DNA of 64,000 bases from CAVZMI01 sp050011775 (GTDB lineage: Bacteria; Bacteroidota; Ignavibacteria; UBA10030; CAVZMI01), in NCBI GenBank assembly GCA_050011775.1, contig JBEKIL010000008.1, positions 1 to 64,000 on the forward strand, in the 5' to 3' direction. Position numbers and translations under genes: made by a program. Positions 10,192-18,651 of this stretch are shown piece after piece. Under the pieces are notes generated by a model. That model was not told the origin of the DNA. It was given only the letters and a program-made list of their open reading frames with translations, and made no database searches. Every line of letters begins with the position of its first letter. The first letter of the stretch is position 1.

Positions 10192-12264
10192 ATGAATAAT
10201 ATTTTCAGATTGTTTTCTTTGATTGTTACGATAACACTTTTACTTCCTGCCTTATCAACAGCTCAATGGATACAGACCAACGGTCCTTATGGCGGTGACG
10301 TTCGGGCTTTTGCCATTTCTGGCACAAATCTTTTTGCAGGGACGTACGGGGGCGTATATCGTTCGACCAATAATGGTACAAGCTGGACTGCCGTCAATAC
10401 CGGTTTAACATATACTGGCGTTCATGCACTGGCCGTCATCGGAACAAACCTCTTTGCCGGGGCAACGGGCGGTGTATTTCTTTCAACCAACAATGGTTCA
10501 AGCTGGACTGAAGTCAGTACCAGTTTCGGTTTGGGAAAAACTGACGTCAGGGCTCTCGCTGTCTCCGGCTCCATTATCTTCGCCGGAACACAGGGCGGAG
10601 GTGTATTTCTCTCGACCAACAACGGATCAAGCTGGACCGCCGTTAATAACGGCCTGACCACTACTGACGTGAGGGCTCTTGCCGTCTCCGGCACGAAACT
10701 TTTTGCCGGAACGTGGGGCGGCGGTGTGTTTTATTCAATCAACAATGGTGCAACCTGGACCTCTGTCATGCCAAGCGAAAATGTCCTTGCATTAGCAGTC
10801 GCCGGCACGAATCTCTTCGCCGGAACGTACGGGAATGGAGTATATTTTTCGACTAATAATGGTTCAAGCTGGAATCACCTTAATAGCGGTTTAACGAACA
10901 GTTATATCCAGACTTTCGCTATCTCCGGTACGAATCTCTTCGCCGGAACAATGAGCGGCGGTGTGTTTCTTTCGACCGATAATGGCACAAGCTGGAATAC
11001 CATCAATACTGGCTTGAAGGACTTAGATATCCAGGCTCTCGCTGCCTCCGGTACAAACATCTTTGCCGGAACATCCGCCGGTGGTGTGTTTCTTTCAACA
11101 AACAACGGTACAAGCTGGACGGCCGCAAATACCGGATTAACCGGCACTTTCATCAGAACTCTTGCTGTCTCCGATACAAATCTCTTCGCCGGTACACCCG
11201 GAGGTGTATGTCTCTCAACCAACAATGGTTCAAGCTGGACTGCAGTCAATACCGGCCTGACAAAAACCGATGTCTATGCAATAGCTGTTTCTCCCGACGG
11301 GACAAATGTTTTTGCCGGAACGAACGGCGGAGGTGTGTTTCTATCGACGAATAATGGCACAACCTGGATGGACGCCAATACCGGCTTAGCAGATCCATAT
11401 GTCAGTTCTTTTGCTATCTCCGGCGTGAATCTCTTTGCCGGAACATCCGGCGGTGTGTTTCTTTCAACCGACAATGGAACTAACTGGACTGCCATCAATA
11501 CCGGCCTGACAAATACTTACGTCTACACTCTGGTTATCTCCGGCACAAATATCTTTGCCGGAACAATGGATGGAGTTTTTCGTTCGACTATCTATGGAGC
11601 GAGCTGGACTAAAGTCAGCAGTGGATTGACTGATAACTATGTGTATGCTCTCGCTGTCTCCGGCATGTATCTCTTTGCCGGAACAACTAATGGAGTTTTT
11701 CGTTCCGCCAACAACGGTACAAGCTGGGCTGCCGTAAAAACCGGCCTGACGAATTCATATTTCCATACTTTCGCAGTCCTTGGAATGGATCTCTTTGTCG
11801 GATCACTCGGAGGTGTTTTCCATTCGGATGATCTGGGTGCATTCTGGAATCCTGTCAGTACCGGCCTTACAAATACTATGATCACAACCCTTGCCATCTC
11901 CGGCACAAATCTCTTTGCAGGAACATCCGGTGGCGGTGTGTGGAAGCGATCGCTGAGTGAAATGATTACATCAATCCATCAGGCAACAAATGAAATCCCG
12001 ACACAATTTTCACTCGCACAGAACTATCCGAATCCCTTCAATCCAAGCACGACTATACAATATTCGATTCCAAAGGCGGCTTGTGTTTCATTAAAAATCT
12101 ACAACATAATGGGGCAGGAAGTCGCACAGCTTGTTTCACAACAAATGAATGCCGGTACGTACACAGAAAAATGGGATGCAACAGGATTGGCAAGCGGTGT
12201 TTATTATTATAGACTCGAAGCTGGTGGTTTTGTTGAGACAAAGAAACTTCTTCTATTGAAATAA
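10192..12264 (+). CDS. Secreted 14-repeat beta-propeller-like protein with T9SS sorting domain
   Basis: About 690 residues. The ATG at 10192 is chosen because AAGGA lies seven bases upstream and the protein then starts with a clean signal peptide (MNNIFRLFSLIVTITLLLPA...STAQ). Fourteen repeats of about 40 residues follow, each with a core like GTNLFAGT.GGVFLSTNNG.SW; they resemble the BNR/sortilin/photosystem II-stability-factor type of propeller repeat. The last ~85 residues contain NYPNPFNPSTTIQYSI and end GFVETKKLLLLK, the type IX secretion (Por) C-terminal sorting domain, so the product is exported across the outer membrane and probably surface-attached. Its ligand is unknown. It lies between tRNA-Asn and a duplicated tRNA-Asn 3' end, so it is likely island cargo. 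Confidence 0.9.
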   Translation: MNNIFRLFSLIVTITLLLPALSTAQWIQTNGPYGGDVRAFAISGTNLFAGTYGGVYRSTNNGTSWTAVNTGLTYTGVHALAVIGTNLFAGATGGVFLSTNNGSSWTEVSTSFGLGKTDVRALAVSGSIIFAGTQGGGVFLSTNNGSSWTAVNNGLTTTDVRALAVSGTKLFAGTWGGGVFYSINNGATWTSVMPSENVLALAVAGTNLFAGTYGNGVYFSTNNGSSWNHLNSGLTNSYIQTFAISGTNLFAGTMSGGVFLSTDNGTSWNTINTGLKDLDIQALAASGTNIFAGTSAGGVFLSTNNGTSWTAANTGLTGTFIRTLAVSDTNLFAGTPGGVCLSTNNGSSWTAVNTGLTKTDVYAIAVSPDGTNVFAGTNGGGVFLSTNNGTTWMDANTGLADPYVSSFAISGVNLFAGTSGGVFLSTDNGTNWTAINTGLTNTYVYTLVISGTNIFAGTMDGVFRSTIYGASWTKVSSGLTDNYVYALAVSGMYLFAGTTNGVFRSANNGTSWAAVKTGLTNSYFHTFAVLGMDLFVGSLGGVFHSDDLGAFWNPVSTGLTNTMITTLAISGTNLFAGTSGGGVWKRSLSEMITSIHQATNEIPTQFSLAQNYPNPFNPSTTIQYSIPKAACVSLKIYNIMGQEVAQLVSQQMNAGTYTEKWDATGLASGVYYYRLEAGGFVETKKLLLLK

Positions 12265-12299
12265 AGTTATCCTCTGTGGTGAAATAGTAAGGCATTCCA

Positions 12300-12400
12300 T
12301 CAGGCGATCCGGATCGAGTATAAGTCTTAATCGGCCATGTTTTGCAGTACGTAGAATAACCTGTAAAACAAGCCGATATTTTTTCGGGTTTTGGTGTCTA
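12300..12400 (-). pseudogene. Decayed remnant of an unrecognised ORF (copy 1)
   Basis: Read on the minus strand this stretch gives LQVILRTAKHGRLRLILDPD, closely similar to PVILLNAKHGQIRLTLDPVR of the ORF at 21261-21517 and PVILCTLKRGRLRLTLDTMK at about 22670-22735. The plus-strand flank CCGATATTTTTTCGGGTTTTGGTGTCTATCGA is nearly identical to 21478-21508. No complete gene remains and I do not recognise the family. Confidence 0.65.
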
Positions 12401-12476
12401 TCGAGGAGCCCCTCGACTCGCCCCTTTCATCACACATGGAAGGGGCGGTTTATTTTTTAGAGGGGCTCGCTCGGGG
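12401..12476 (+). repeat. Copy of tRNA-Asn 3' end plus terminator hairpin
   Basis: TCGAGGAGCC (12401-12410) equals the acceptor 3' strand of tRNA-Asn with its trailing CC. It is followed by CCTCGACTC and then GCCCCTttcatcacacatggAAGGGGC plus a T-rich run, almost the same as the tRNA-Asn terminator, and AGGGGCTCGCTCGGGG. This marks the right edge of the segment inserted behind tRNA-Asn. Confidence 0.78.
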
Positions 12477-12496
12477 ACCAGGCAGATTATGCTACC

Positions 12497-12633
12497 CGAT
12501 TGTCAACCGAAGGGCGTGCATGCCGGAACCCGCCAACGGCGGATGAAGGCAGGGTTGTAAACAGCGAGCCCCACGAAGTGAGGCGAGCAGTGCCAACGTT
12601 TTTCGTCGGGATTCGAGTCCTACTCGAGGAGCC
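12497..12633 (+). pseudogene. tRNA-Asn pseudogene broken by two small insertions
   Basis: Three blocks of tRNA-Asn appear in order: CGATTGTCAACCGAAGGG (anticodon arm, 12497-12514, GTT changed to GTC), AGGGTTGTA (12551-12559) and TTCGAGTCCTACTCGAGGAGCC (T arm and acceptor, 12612-12633). They are separated by a 36-base insert with AGGG repeated at its edges and by a ~52-base insert of GC-rich palindromic sequence. The T arm and acceptor are unchanged. The D arm is not clearly recognisable. It cannot give a functional tRNA. Confidence 0.75.
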
Positions 12634-12638
12634 AAAGA

Positions 12639-12673
12639 CCCTGAAAACTCGAAATTGATTTTTCAGGGCCTGT
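12639..12673 (+). other. Hairpin shared by the two converging units
   Basis: CCCTGAAAA (12640-12648) pairs with TTTTTCAGGG (12663-12672) across a short loop. It stands between the pseudo-tRNA and the convergent DUF2914 gene. No good T-run follows on the plus strand; termination activity is uncertain. Confidence 0.4.
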
Positions 12674-12701
12674 ATTATCTTGGGAGCCGCCGAGGCATCC
12701 G

Positions 12702-13112
12702 TTATTTTGCATCCTTGACTTTAAAATCCAATACTTTCAGGATCATACCTTTGGTATCAGCGAGGGTGACAGTCCAGTCACCGGTTTTCGACGCCGTCTT
12801 GTACGTCCATGTTCTCCAGGGACTGCCCCCAATACATAATTTTGTCATATAACTGTAGCTTCCTTGCTTCCATGTGATATTAAGTGAATCGTTGATTCCA
12901 CTCAATGTTTTTATCCAGAGATATACTTTTTCATTCACGACGAATTCTGTCGTTTCGTCGACAATTATTTTGTCTTGCACTGCTTTTCCGAGTTTTATAT
13001 CGATGATCTGGAGGCCGTTGCCGGCTGCCTCTTTTTGGTTTCCAATATACGAACTCGCTGTAAACGAAATAACAGCTGCAGAGGTTATAACCCATATGAC
13101 GACGTTTTTCAT
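12702..13112 (-). CDS. DUF2914-family exported protein
   Basis: 136 residues with an N-terminal signal peptide or anchor (MKNVVIWVITSAAVISFTAS). The C-terminal half, with WRTWTYKTASKTGDWTVTL and GMILKVLDFKV, matches the DUF2914 pattern (R.W+S.K......G.W.V.V.D..G..L....F.V), found on periplasmic proteins of unknown role. The start is supported by AAGGAAGGTGG. It is the last gene of a minus-strand set after pbpC and the alpha-2-macroglobulin gene (41-bp gap), so it may assist envelope functions. Specific activity unknown. Confidence 0.8.
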   Translation of the reverse strand: MKNVVIWVITSAAVISFTASSYIGNQKEAAGNGLQIIDIKLGKAVQDKIIVDETTEFVVNEKVYLWIKTLSGINDSLNITWKQGSYSYMTKLCIGGSPWRTWTYKTASKTGDWTVTLADTKGMILKVLDFKVKDAK

Positions 13113-13153
13113 TTAACCACCTTCCTTTCTGTTCGAGATTACCGTGGGTTTTC

Positions 13154-16100
13154 TTACTTCACGATTTTCAATTTCGTCTGGCCACTTGCTGAATAGTAGT
13201 CTGCATTATACATAGCCTCTGCGACGACAGGTGCATATTGGAATTCCCCCTGCGTCACAGCTCTGACCATATAATAAAATATATGACGCCTGTCTCCGGC
13301 CTTGAAGCTAGTATAGAGATTAATACGATCGTCCCTGATATCTAAATATTGAGGTGTAGTAGCATTTTTAATGAAATTGTATCCTGTATTTTCGACCAAC
13401 CGCGGATTTTCAATTTCAAAACCTGCTGGAAGCAGATCGGTAATTGCGACATTTTCTAAATAGTCGACATTCGAATTGAGTGTAAGTCTCACGACTATGA
13501 GAGTGTTGTGCTTCACGGCTGAGAGATCGACCGGAGATCCATTTCGATCGAAGAATTCCCGACGGATCTGAAGATTCTTATCTTCTATTTTTATCCTGCC
13601 GTCTTTCCGTATTCCTTCCGTCACCAGCGAATAATAGACCCTACCCTGTCCTTTCATCGAAAGAGTAACTTTTTTCCCGTATGGTTCGATGTCGAATTTT
13701 TGGTTGCCTCCTTTGTATGAATAATTTTTCCCGTTGATCGAGATCGACCCTTCCAGTTTTGTTGATGTTGCCATTCGTGCCGCTTTTCCAAATGCGAGAA
13801 GTGTAAATGCATTATCCTGTGTACTGCACCAGTAGTAGCCGTGATATGCCTTTGACAGATATTCCATGTACCTCGGGATATTCTCGTTATTAAGGTCGGT
13901 ATCCATCAACACATTCAATATCAGCGCGTTAGCCCGGATCGGTGAATCGTAATTCCACCCCGACGTTCTTTCGGCCTCTTCGACGAGAAACTCCGGAGGT
14001 AGTACTTCATTAAAGGTTTTCCTGTCACCGCATAAGGCGAATGCACCTGCAAGTAGATAACGGGTATCCGTCGTCAATAGACTTTTTTCCGTCCGATAAA
14101 AATCCATCAATGATTTTTCGGGTACTCCCCCGAGGGCAAGAACGTACAATGCATAAAGAGCGCTCTTGTCTGCTATTCGCTTAATGACGGTTTTGTTGTT
14201 CTGATAGTAATAATAGTCGATTGTCGCCTTGCTTCGTGCAATCTGTGCAATCGCATTGAGCGCAGCTTTGAGCGTGTTTTCAGACACCGCATAGCCCGCC
14301 TTCTTCGCTTCCAAGAGAAAATGTGTGGCGTAGACCGTAGTCCATTGGTTTGTATAATCTCCTCCCGGCCAATACGAAAATGTTCCGTCATGCATCTGCA
14401 TCGATGTAATCTTCGTAATTGCTTCGTTCACAAAATATGTCGGACTCCCTTCTTTCAAGATGGAGGGATCCAAAAGTACCGCAATATCTCTGAGATAAAT
14501 TTGTGGGAATGCCTTCGATGTGGTTTGTTCAATACAACCATGGGGATATCCGACCAGATATTTGAGTTCCTTTGCAAAATTTGCTACCGGGAACGGGCTG
14601 AGGGTGATATGGGATTTCCGGCCGTACGGAAGGTACACGTCCTCCACCTCATGATTTGCGGAGCCTCCTCCATCGATAATTCCGGTGATCCCTTCGGCAA
14701 CAAATGGAGAGATGGGCCTGATCGGAAGTTCGGTGGCCGATTCAAATTTTTCTCCGAAAGCCCGCGTAGAGACTTTCACAACGCCTTTTCCAATCTGATA
14801 TGTCGATTTTAAAGTCACATTGACATACCGTTCCTGGTTTGCTTTCAGTTCCAAAGTTGCGCTTCTGGTGACAGGAACGATACCGCCCGATGTTTCGATA
14901 TCGAACGTCAACTTTACTGGTTTCTCGGTTGTGTTAAACGCAGTGATGGGCATGATAATGGAATCGTTCGGGCTTAAGAATCTCGGCAGGGCCGGCGTAA
15001 TGACGATAGGATCGGCAATTTTCATCCCTTTTTGCGCCGAGCCGAATCGGTCGCCTTTATAGGCAAGTGCCATCAGACGGAGTTCACCGCTAAATTCCGG
15101 TATGTCGAGGATGACATCTGCTTCACCATTCCCGTTCGTTCTTAATATGCCTGACCAGAGCGCTAGAGGTTTAAAACGCTGAACACCGAGCGGATTGACA
15201 CGCTGAGCCACCTTTTCTTCTTCACCACCCCCCGAACTGCTGCGGTCCTTTCCTTTCACAGGCTCTGGAAGTAAATCTTTGAAAAAGTCATATGTCTCGG
15301 TCTCAAGTGCCTTTTTTGCATAAAAGTGTTCATAGGGAGCCGGCGTTCGATAATTCTTCACCTGACAAATTCCCTCATCGACGGCAGCAAGTGTGACAAA
15401 AACATCTTTTTCTCCTCCAAGGCCGACTGAGACTTTCTGTTTTGTTTTTGGACGTATCTTATCGGGGGCATTGATCGTAACATTCAGTCGATTAGATTTT
15501 TTCTCAACCATCAAGGGCATAAAGCCGTGGCCGGCCATCAATGGAATATTTTGATCTTTGACTTTCCGAAAGAGCACCACACTGACATACACATTCGGCA
15601 AATACTCATCCTCGATTGGGATCTCCATTGATGCAGCATTATCGACAACATCGAGATATCGATAGGTGAACACGAGATTCCGTTCGACTGTGACAAGCAT
15701 CTTGCCGCCAAATGGCGTCTGGAACAATACTTTTGCCTTTTCACCCGGGGCATAGATGCTCTTATCAAATACCATCTCGACTCGTGCTTCCGGATTGATC
15801 TCATACGAAGTGATGTCGGACGTCCCCGCCCAGCTATAGGAATAGAATGAAAATTCATTATAACCGGTATCATTCACTTTTGATACGCGAATGACATATT
15901 CACCAGAGCGGGGGACTGAATATGTATATTCGAGCGGTGTGTCTGAAAGTGTGACGATCTCGGACTTTGCCACGATCTCGCGTTTCTCCGATACATATCT
16001 GAGCGTGTTGGTTCCTTGATGCTGGCGCAACACAGAGTGCCACTCGTATCGCAGGAGGTCGATTTTTGCTTTGAATCCCTTGATGGGTTTATCATCCTGG

Positions 16101-18586
16101 TCAACGGCAATAAGATCCATTTTTTGCGCCGTGTTGGGACTGACATAATAATCACCCTCATTCACCACTCCGATATAATAATCTTTCGGATAGACTGTGG
16201 TATTGGCAATTTGATACACCGGCCGGCCCGATTCATCGAATACCGCCACTCTGCCCCTGACCCGTAAAACTCCGGTCGAAGTAAGATCCTTCGGTAGGGG
16301 GAATTCAATGAGTGCTTTTCCTTCATTGTCCGTCGTGCCGTTATACACCTCAGGTTTTGCCGTGTAATTTGTTGCTGCATCATCGGCAAAACGGTATGCT
16401 GGAAAATTCTTGGAACGGTAGGGAATATTATCAAATGTCCCTTCGAATTCCCAGTTTCGACCGGCAGCAGGGGGTCCAAAGAAATTCAATGCAAGAAGAT
16501 CATATATTATTTTATTGCCCGGTCTTGAAGTCTCGGATGAAGCTTTGAGATTGACTTTTAATCGGTCAGGAACGAAATCTTCGACACTGACGCTATAGCT
16601 GCCCAAAAACGAGCCGTTACCGGTATACACCTCAAACCGATAATCCCCCGTTTCAGCGGTCATCAACGTCTGATAATTTGTCTCGAACGAACCTTCGTCG
16701 TTCAACGTACATTGAATCTCTTTTACAACCGTTCCCTGTGGATTGAATATCTTAACGTGAACGGGCATGCGGGCGGGGAGTTCCTGCGTGAGATTGCGAA
16801 TAATTCCGGAGACAAATACTTTTTCACCCGGACGATAGAGGTTTCGATCTCCATACAGATATGCATCATACTCACTCTCGGCTTCCCGTTTTCCATCGAC
16901 CTCAAACCTCGACGTTTCGACACGATAATCCTGGAGGTTGATAAAATTGAAATCATTATCCAATTCGGCGGTAATCAATTTTAACGCAAAATTTTTTGCG
17001 AGGGTCTCCATCGGACTGAATTTCGCAAGACCGTCTGAATTTGTCTTCTGGGAACTGATCACCTGATTGTTGGTTGAAATAAGCGAGACCAGGACTCCTG
17101 ATGAAGGATTGTTCGTTTCAAGACTTGTGGCGAAGACCAGGACTTCATCACTGCTTCCTTTAACGATCAGGCCGATATCGGAAATCGATATAAGTTTTGC
17201 CGTAGTCTTCCAGGGTTGTGAAGAATCCGCAATCTCAACAAGATAGTATCCCTTGTAACCGTTCTGTAAGAACCGATCAAGATTAAAGGTCGACGTCACT
17301 TCCTGGTTTTTCAGATTTTTTATTGTGAGGGTGGTATCCCCAAGTCTCCGGCCGTAATTCCCCACCGAATATCGATATTTCCGGATGGACGTCCCTTCAT
17401 CTTCTTCATTATAGTAATCGTAATCGTAGCCGTAGGATCGTCCTCCATCCAAGAAAAAGACGAGATTATTTTGAAAAATCTGACTCACACGAACTATGAG
17501 TTTGGGAATATTCATCGTTTTTACCTCAAGAGATTTCTGACCACCGAGGAGCATATAGACTCCTGAAGCAGAAGTAAATCGGAACGACGGCTTGATATCG
17601 CCGATGAGAATATCCGCTTCATAGTCGTTCTGGGTTTTCCCCCCGAGAACACTTTCCAGCCCTTTCTTCACGACGAGATGAAACGCGGTTCCCGGCTCAA
17701 ACTTACCTTTTACGGAAAAAGCTTGGTTATCAGATTGCACTGTGTACTCTCTCACAGGATCGATGGTGATAAAAGGTTTCACAGTATTCGGGTCCACCTC
17801 CTGTGATGTCCGGATTTTAATCCAGCTTGTCGTACCATCGAAGCCAACTTCATGGCCATAAATTGCCAGTTCGCCGAGTGGGGGAAGCTTATAGATATAT
17901 GGCTTATCCAATTTTATTCTTGTGCTCGTTTCGGGAGAAATCAGCGAGCCGTCGAAATCGATACTGACGACAATTTCTTTTTCCCGTTGAGTCACCGTCC
18001 CCACTTCGAGAGCAATGACTTTATTCTTTTCCTGTGTCATCACTTTTGGGTTTTGTGCCGGTGCATTATCAATGAGAATTTTCATGTGACCTAGAACATC
18101 CTGAGGATTTACAAGATATGAGAATTCCAGATTCGCTTTGATTCCGACCAGACGCTTATCTCCGATCCGGTCATAAAAGAATTCTGCACTCTTCAGGGTA
18201 AAACTTTCGGTAGAGAATGTAAATTGATCATTGCCATCATATGATTTTGCATGGGACATCCGAACTAAGAGTGCGGTGTTGATCCTTCCCGTAAACTTCA
18301 TATCCCCGGGAAGTGGGCCATCCGGGCTGAAGACTAATGTGGTCGAATCTTGCCATACGAATTTTCCGGGAATTGTCGGAGTAAATTCGATATAGGGTGT
18401 GCTCGTCCACTGATTCGCCGAGTCGGCAGGAACAACACCGCGTGAAAATGTCAGTGCGATGACCGAAGTATTCGAGAGAACTCCAGTAGGCAACGGCGAA
18501 GTGACCCGTAATAAGTCGACGGTATTTCTCGAGCACGATACGATCATCACTGCAAGAAGAAGCAGAAGGGGTGTGATACGATTCAT
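13154..18586 (-). CDS. yfhM: Bacterial alpha-2-macroglobulin, thioester type, lipoprotein (YfhM-like)
   Basis: 1810 residues, the usual size. It starts as a lipoprotein (MNRITPLLLLLAVMIVSCSR, lipobox ending at Cys19). Successive MG domains are followed by a bait-like region rich in charged residues near KGKDRSSSGGGEEEKV. The thioester motif GCIEQTTS near residue 1350 keeps Cys and Gln, so covalent trapping should be possible. The thioester-carrying alpha/alpha toroid then leads to a C-terminal receptor-like domain. The family traps proteases in the periplasm and is usually paired with PBP1C, as here (65 bp downstream of pbpC). AGGAG lies before the start. Confidence 0.95.
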   Translation of the reverse strand: MNRITPLLLLLAVMIVSCSRNTVDLLRVTSPLPTGVLSNTSVIALTFSRGVVPADSANQWTSTPYIEFTPTIPGKFVWQDSTTLVFSPDGPLPGDMKFTGRINTALLVRMSHAKSYDGNDQFTFSTESFTLKSAEFFYDRIGDKRLVGIKANLEFSYLVNPQDVLGHMKILIDNAPAQNPKVMTQEKNKVIALEVGTVTQREKEIVVSIDFDGSLISPETSTRIKLDKPYIYKLPPLGELAIYGHEVGFDGTTSWIKIRTSQEVDPNTVKPFITIDPVREYTVQSDNQAFSVKGKFEPGTAFHLVVKKGLESVLGGKTQNDYEADILIGDIKPSFRFTSASGVYMLLGGQKSLEVKTMNIPKLIVRVSQIFQNNLVFFLDGGRSYGYDYDYYNEEDEGTSIRKYRYSVGNYGRRLGDTTLTIKNLKNQEVTSTFNLDRFLQNGYKGYYLVEIADSSQPWKTTAKLISISDIGLIVKGSSDEVLVFATSLETNNPSSGVLVSLISTNNQVISSQKTNSDGLAKFSPMETLAKNFALKLITAELDNDFNFINLQDYRVETSRFEVDGKREAESEYDAYLYGDRNLYRPGEKVFVSGIIRNLTQELPARMPVHVKIFNPQGTVVKEIQCTLNDEGSFETNYQTLMTAETGDYRFEVYTGNGSFLGSYSVSVEDFVPDRLKVNLKASSETSRPGNKIIYDLLALNFFGPPAAGRNWEFEGTFDNIPYRSKNFPAYRFADDAATNYTAKPEVYNGTTDNEGKALIEFPLPKDLTSTGVLRVRGRVAVFDESGRPVYQIANTTVYPKDYYIGVVNEGDYYVSPNTAQKMDLIAVDQDDKPIKGFKAKIDLLRYEWHSVLRQHQGTNTLRYVSEKREIVAKSEIVTLSDTPLEYTYSVPRSGEYVIRVSKVNDTGYNEFSFYSYSWAGTSDITSYEINPEARVEMVFDKSIYAPGEKAKVLFQTPFGGKMLVTVERNLVFTYRYLDVVDNAASMEIPIEDEYLPNVYVSVVLFRKVKDQNIPLMAGHGFMPLMVEKKSNRLNVTINAPDKIRPKTKQKVSVGLGGEKDVFVTLAAVDEGICQVKNYRTPAPYEHFYAKKALETETYDFFKDLLPEPVKGKDRSSSGGGEEEKVAQRVNPLGVQRFKPLALWSGILRTNGNGEADVILDIPEFSGELRLMALAYKGDRFGSAQKGMKIADPIVITPALPRFLSPNDSIIMPITAFNTTEKPVKLTFDIETSGGIVPVTRSATLELKANQERYVNVTLKSTYQIGKGVVKVSTRAFGEKFESATELPIRPISPFVAEGITGIIDGGGSANHEVEDVYLPYGRKSHITLSPFPVANFAKELKYLVGYPHGCIEQTTSKAFPQIYLRDIAVLLDPSILKEGSPTYFVNEAITKITSMQMHDGTFSYWPGGDYTNQWTTVYATHFLLEAKKAGYAVSENTLKAALNAIAQIARSKATIDYYYYQNNKTVIKRIADKSALYALYVLALGGVPEKSLMDFYRTEKSLLTTDTRYLLAGAFALCGDRKTFNEVLPPEFLVEEAERTSGWNYDSPIRANALILNVLMDTDLNNENIPRYMEYLSKAYHGYYWCSTQDNAFTLLAFGKAARMATSTKLEGSISINGKNYSYKGGNQKFDIEPYGKKVTLSMKGQGRVYYSLVTEGIRKDGRIKIEDKNLQIRREFFDRNGSPVDLSAVKHNTLIVVRLTLNSNVDYLENVAITDLLPAGFEIENPRLVENTGYNFIKNATTPQYLDIRDDRINLYTSFKAGDRRHIFYYMVRAVTQGEFQYAPVVAEAMYNADYYSASGQTKLKIVK

Positions 18587-18651
18587 AATAGTACTCCTAT
18601 CTTTGGTAGGTTCATCTGGGATATGAGGTTATTTACATTTTATATCCATTG

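Noticed and set aside
10422..11906. Series of antisense ORFs with repeated VPAKRFVPETARA-like text
   Set aside because: They are the reverse strand of the propeller repeats; the periodicity comes from the real gene.
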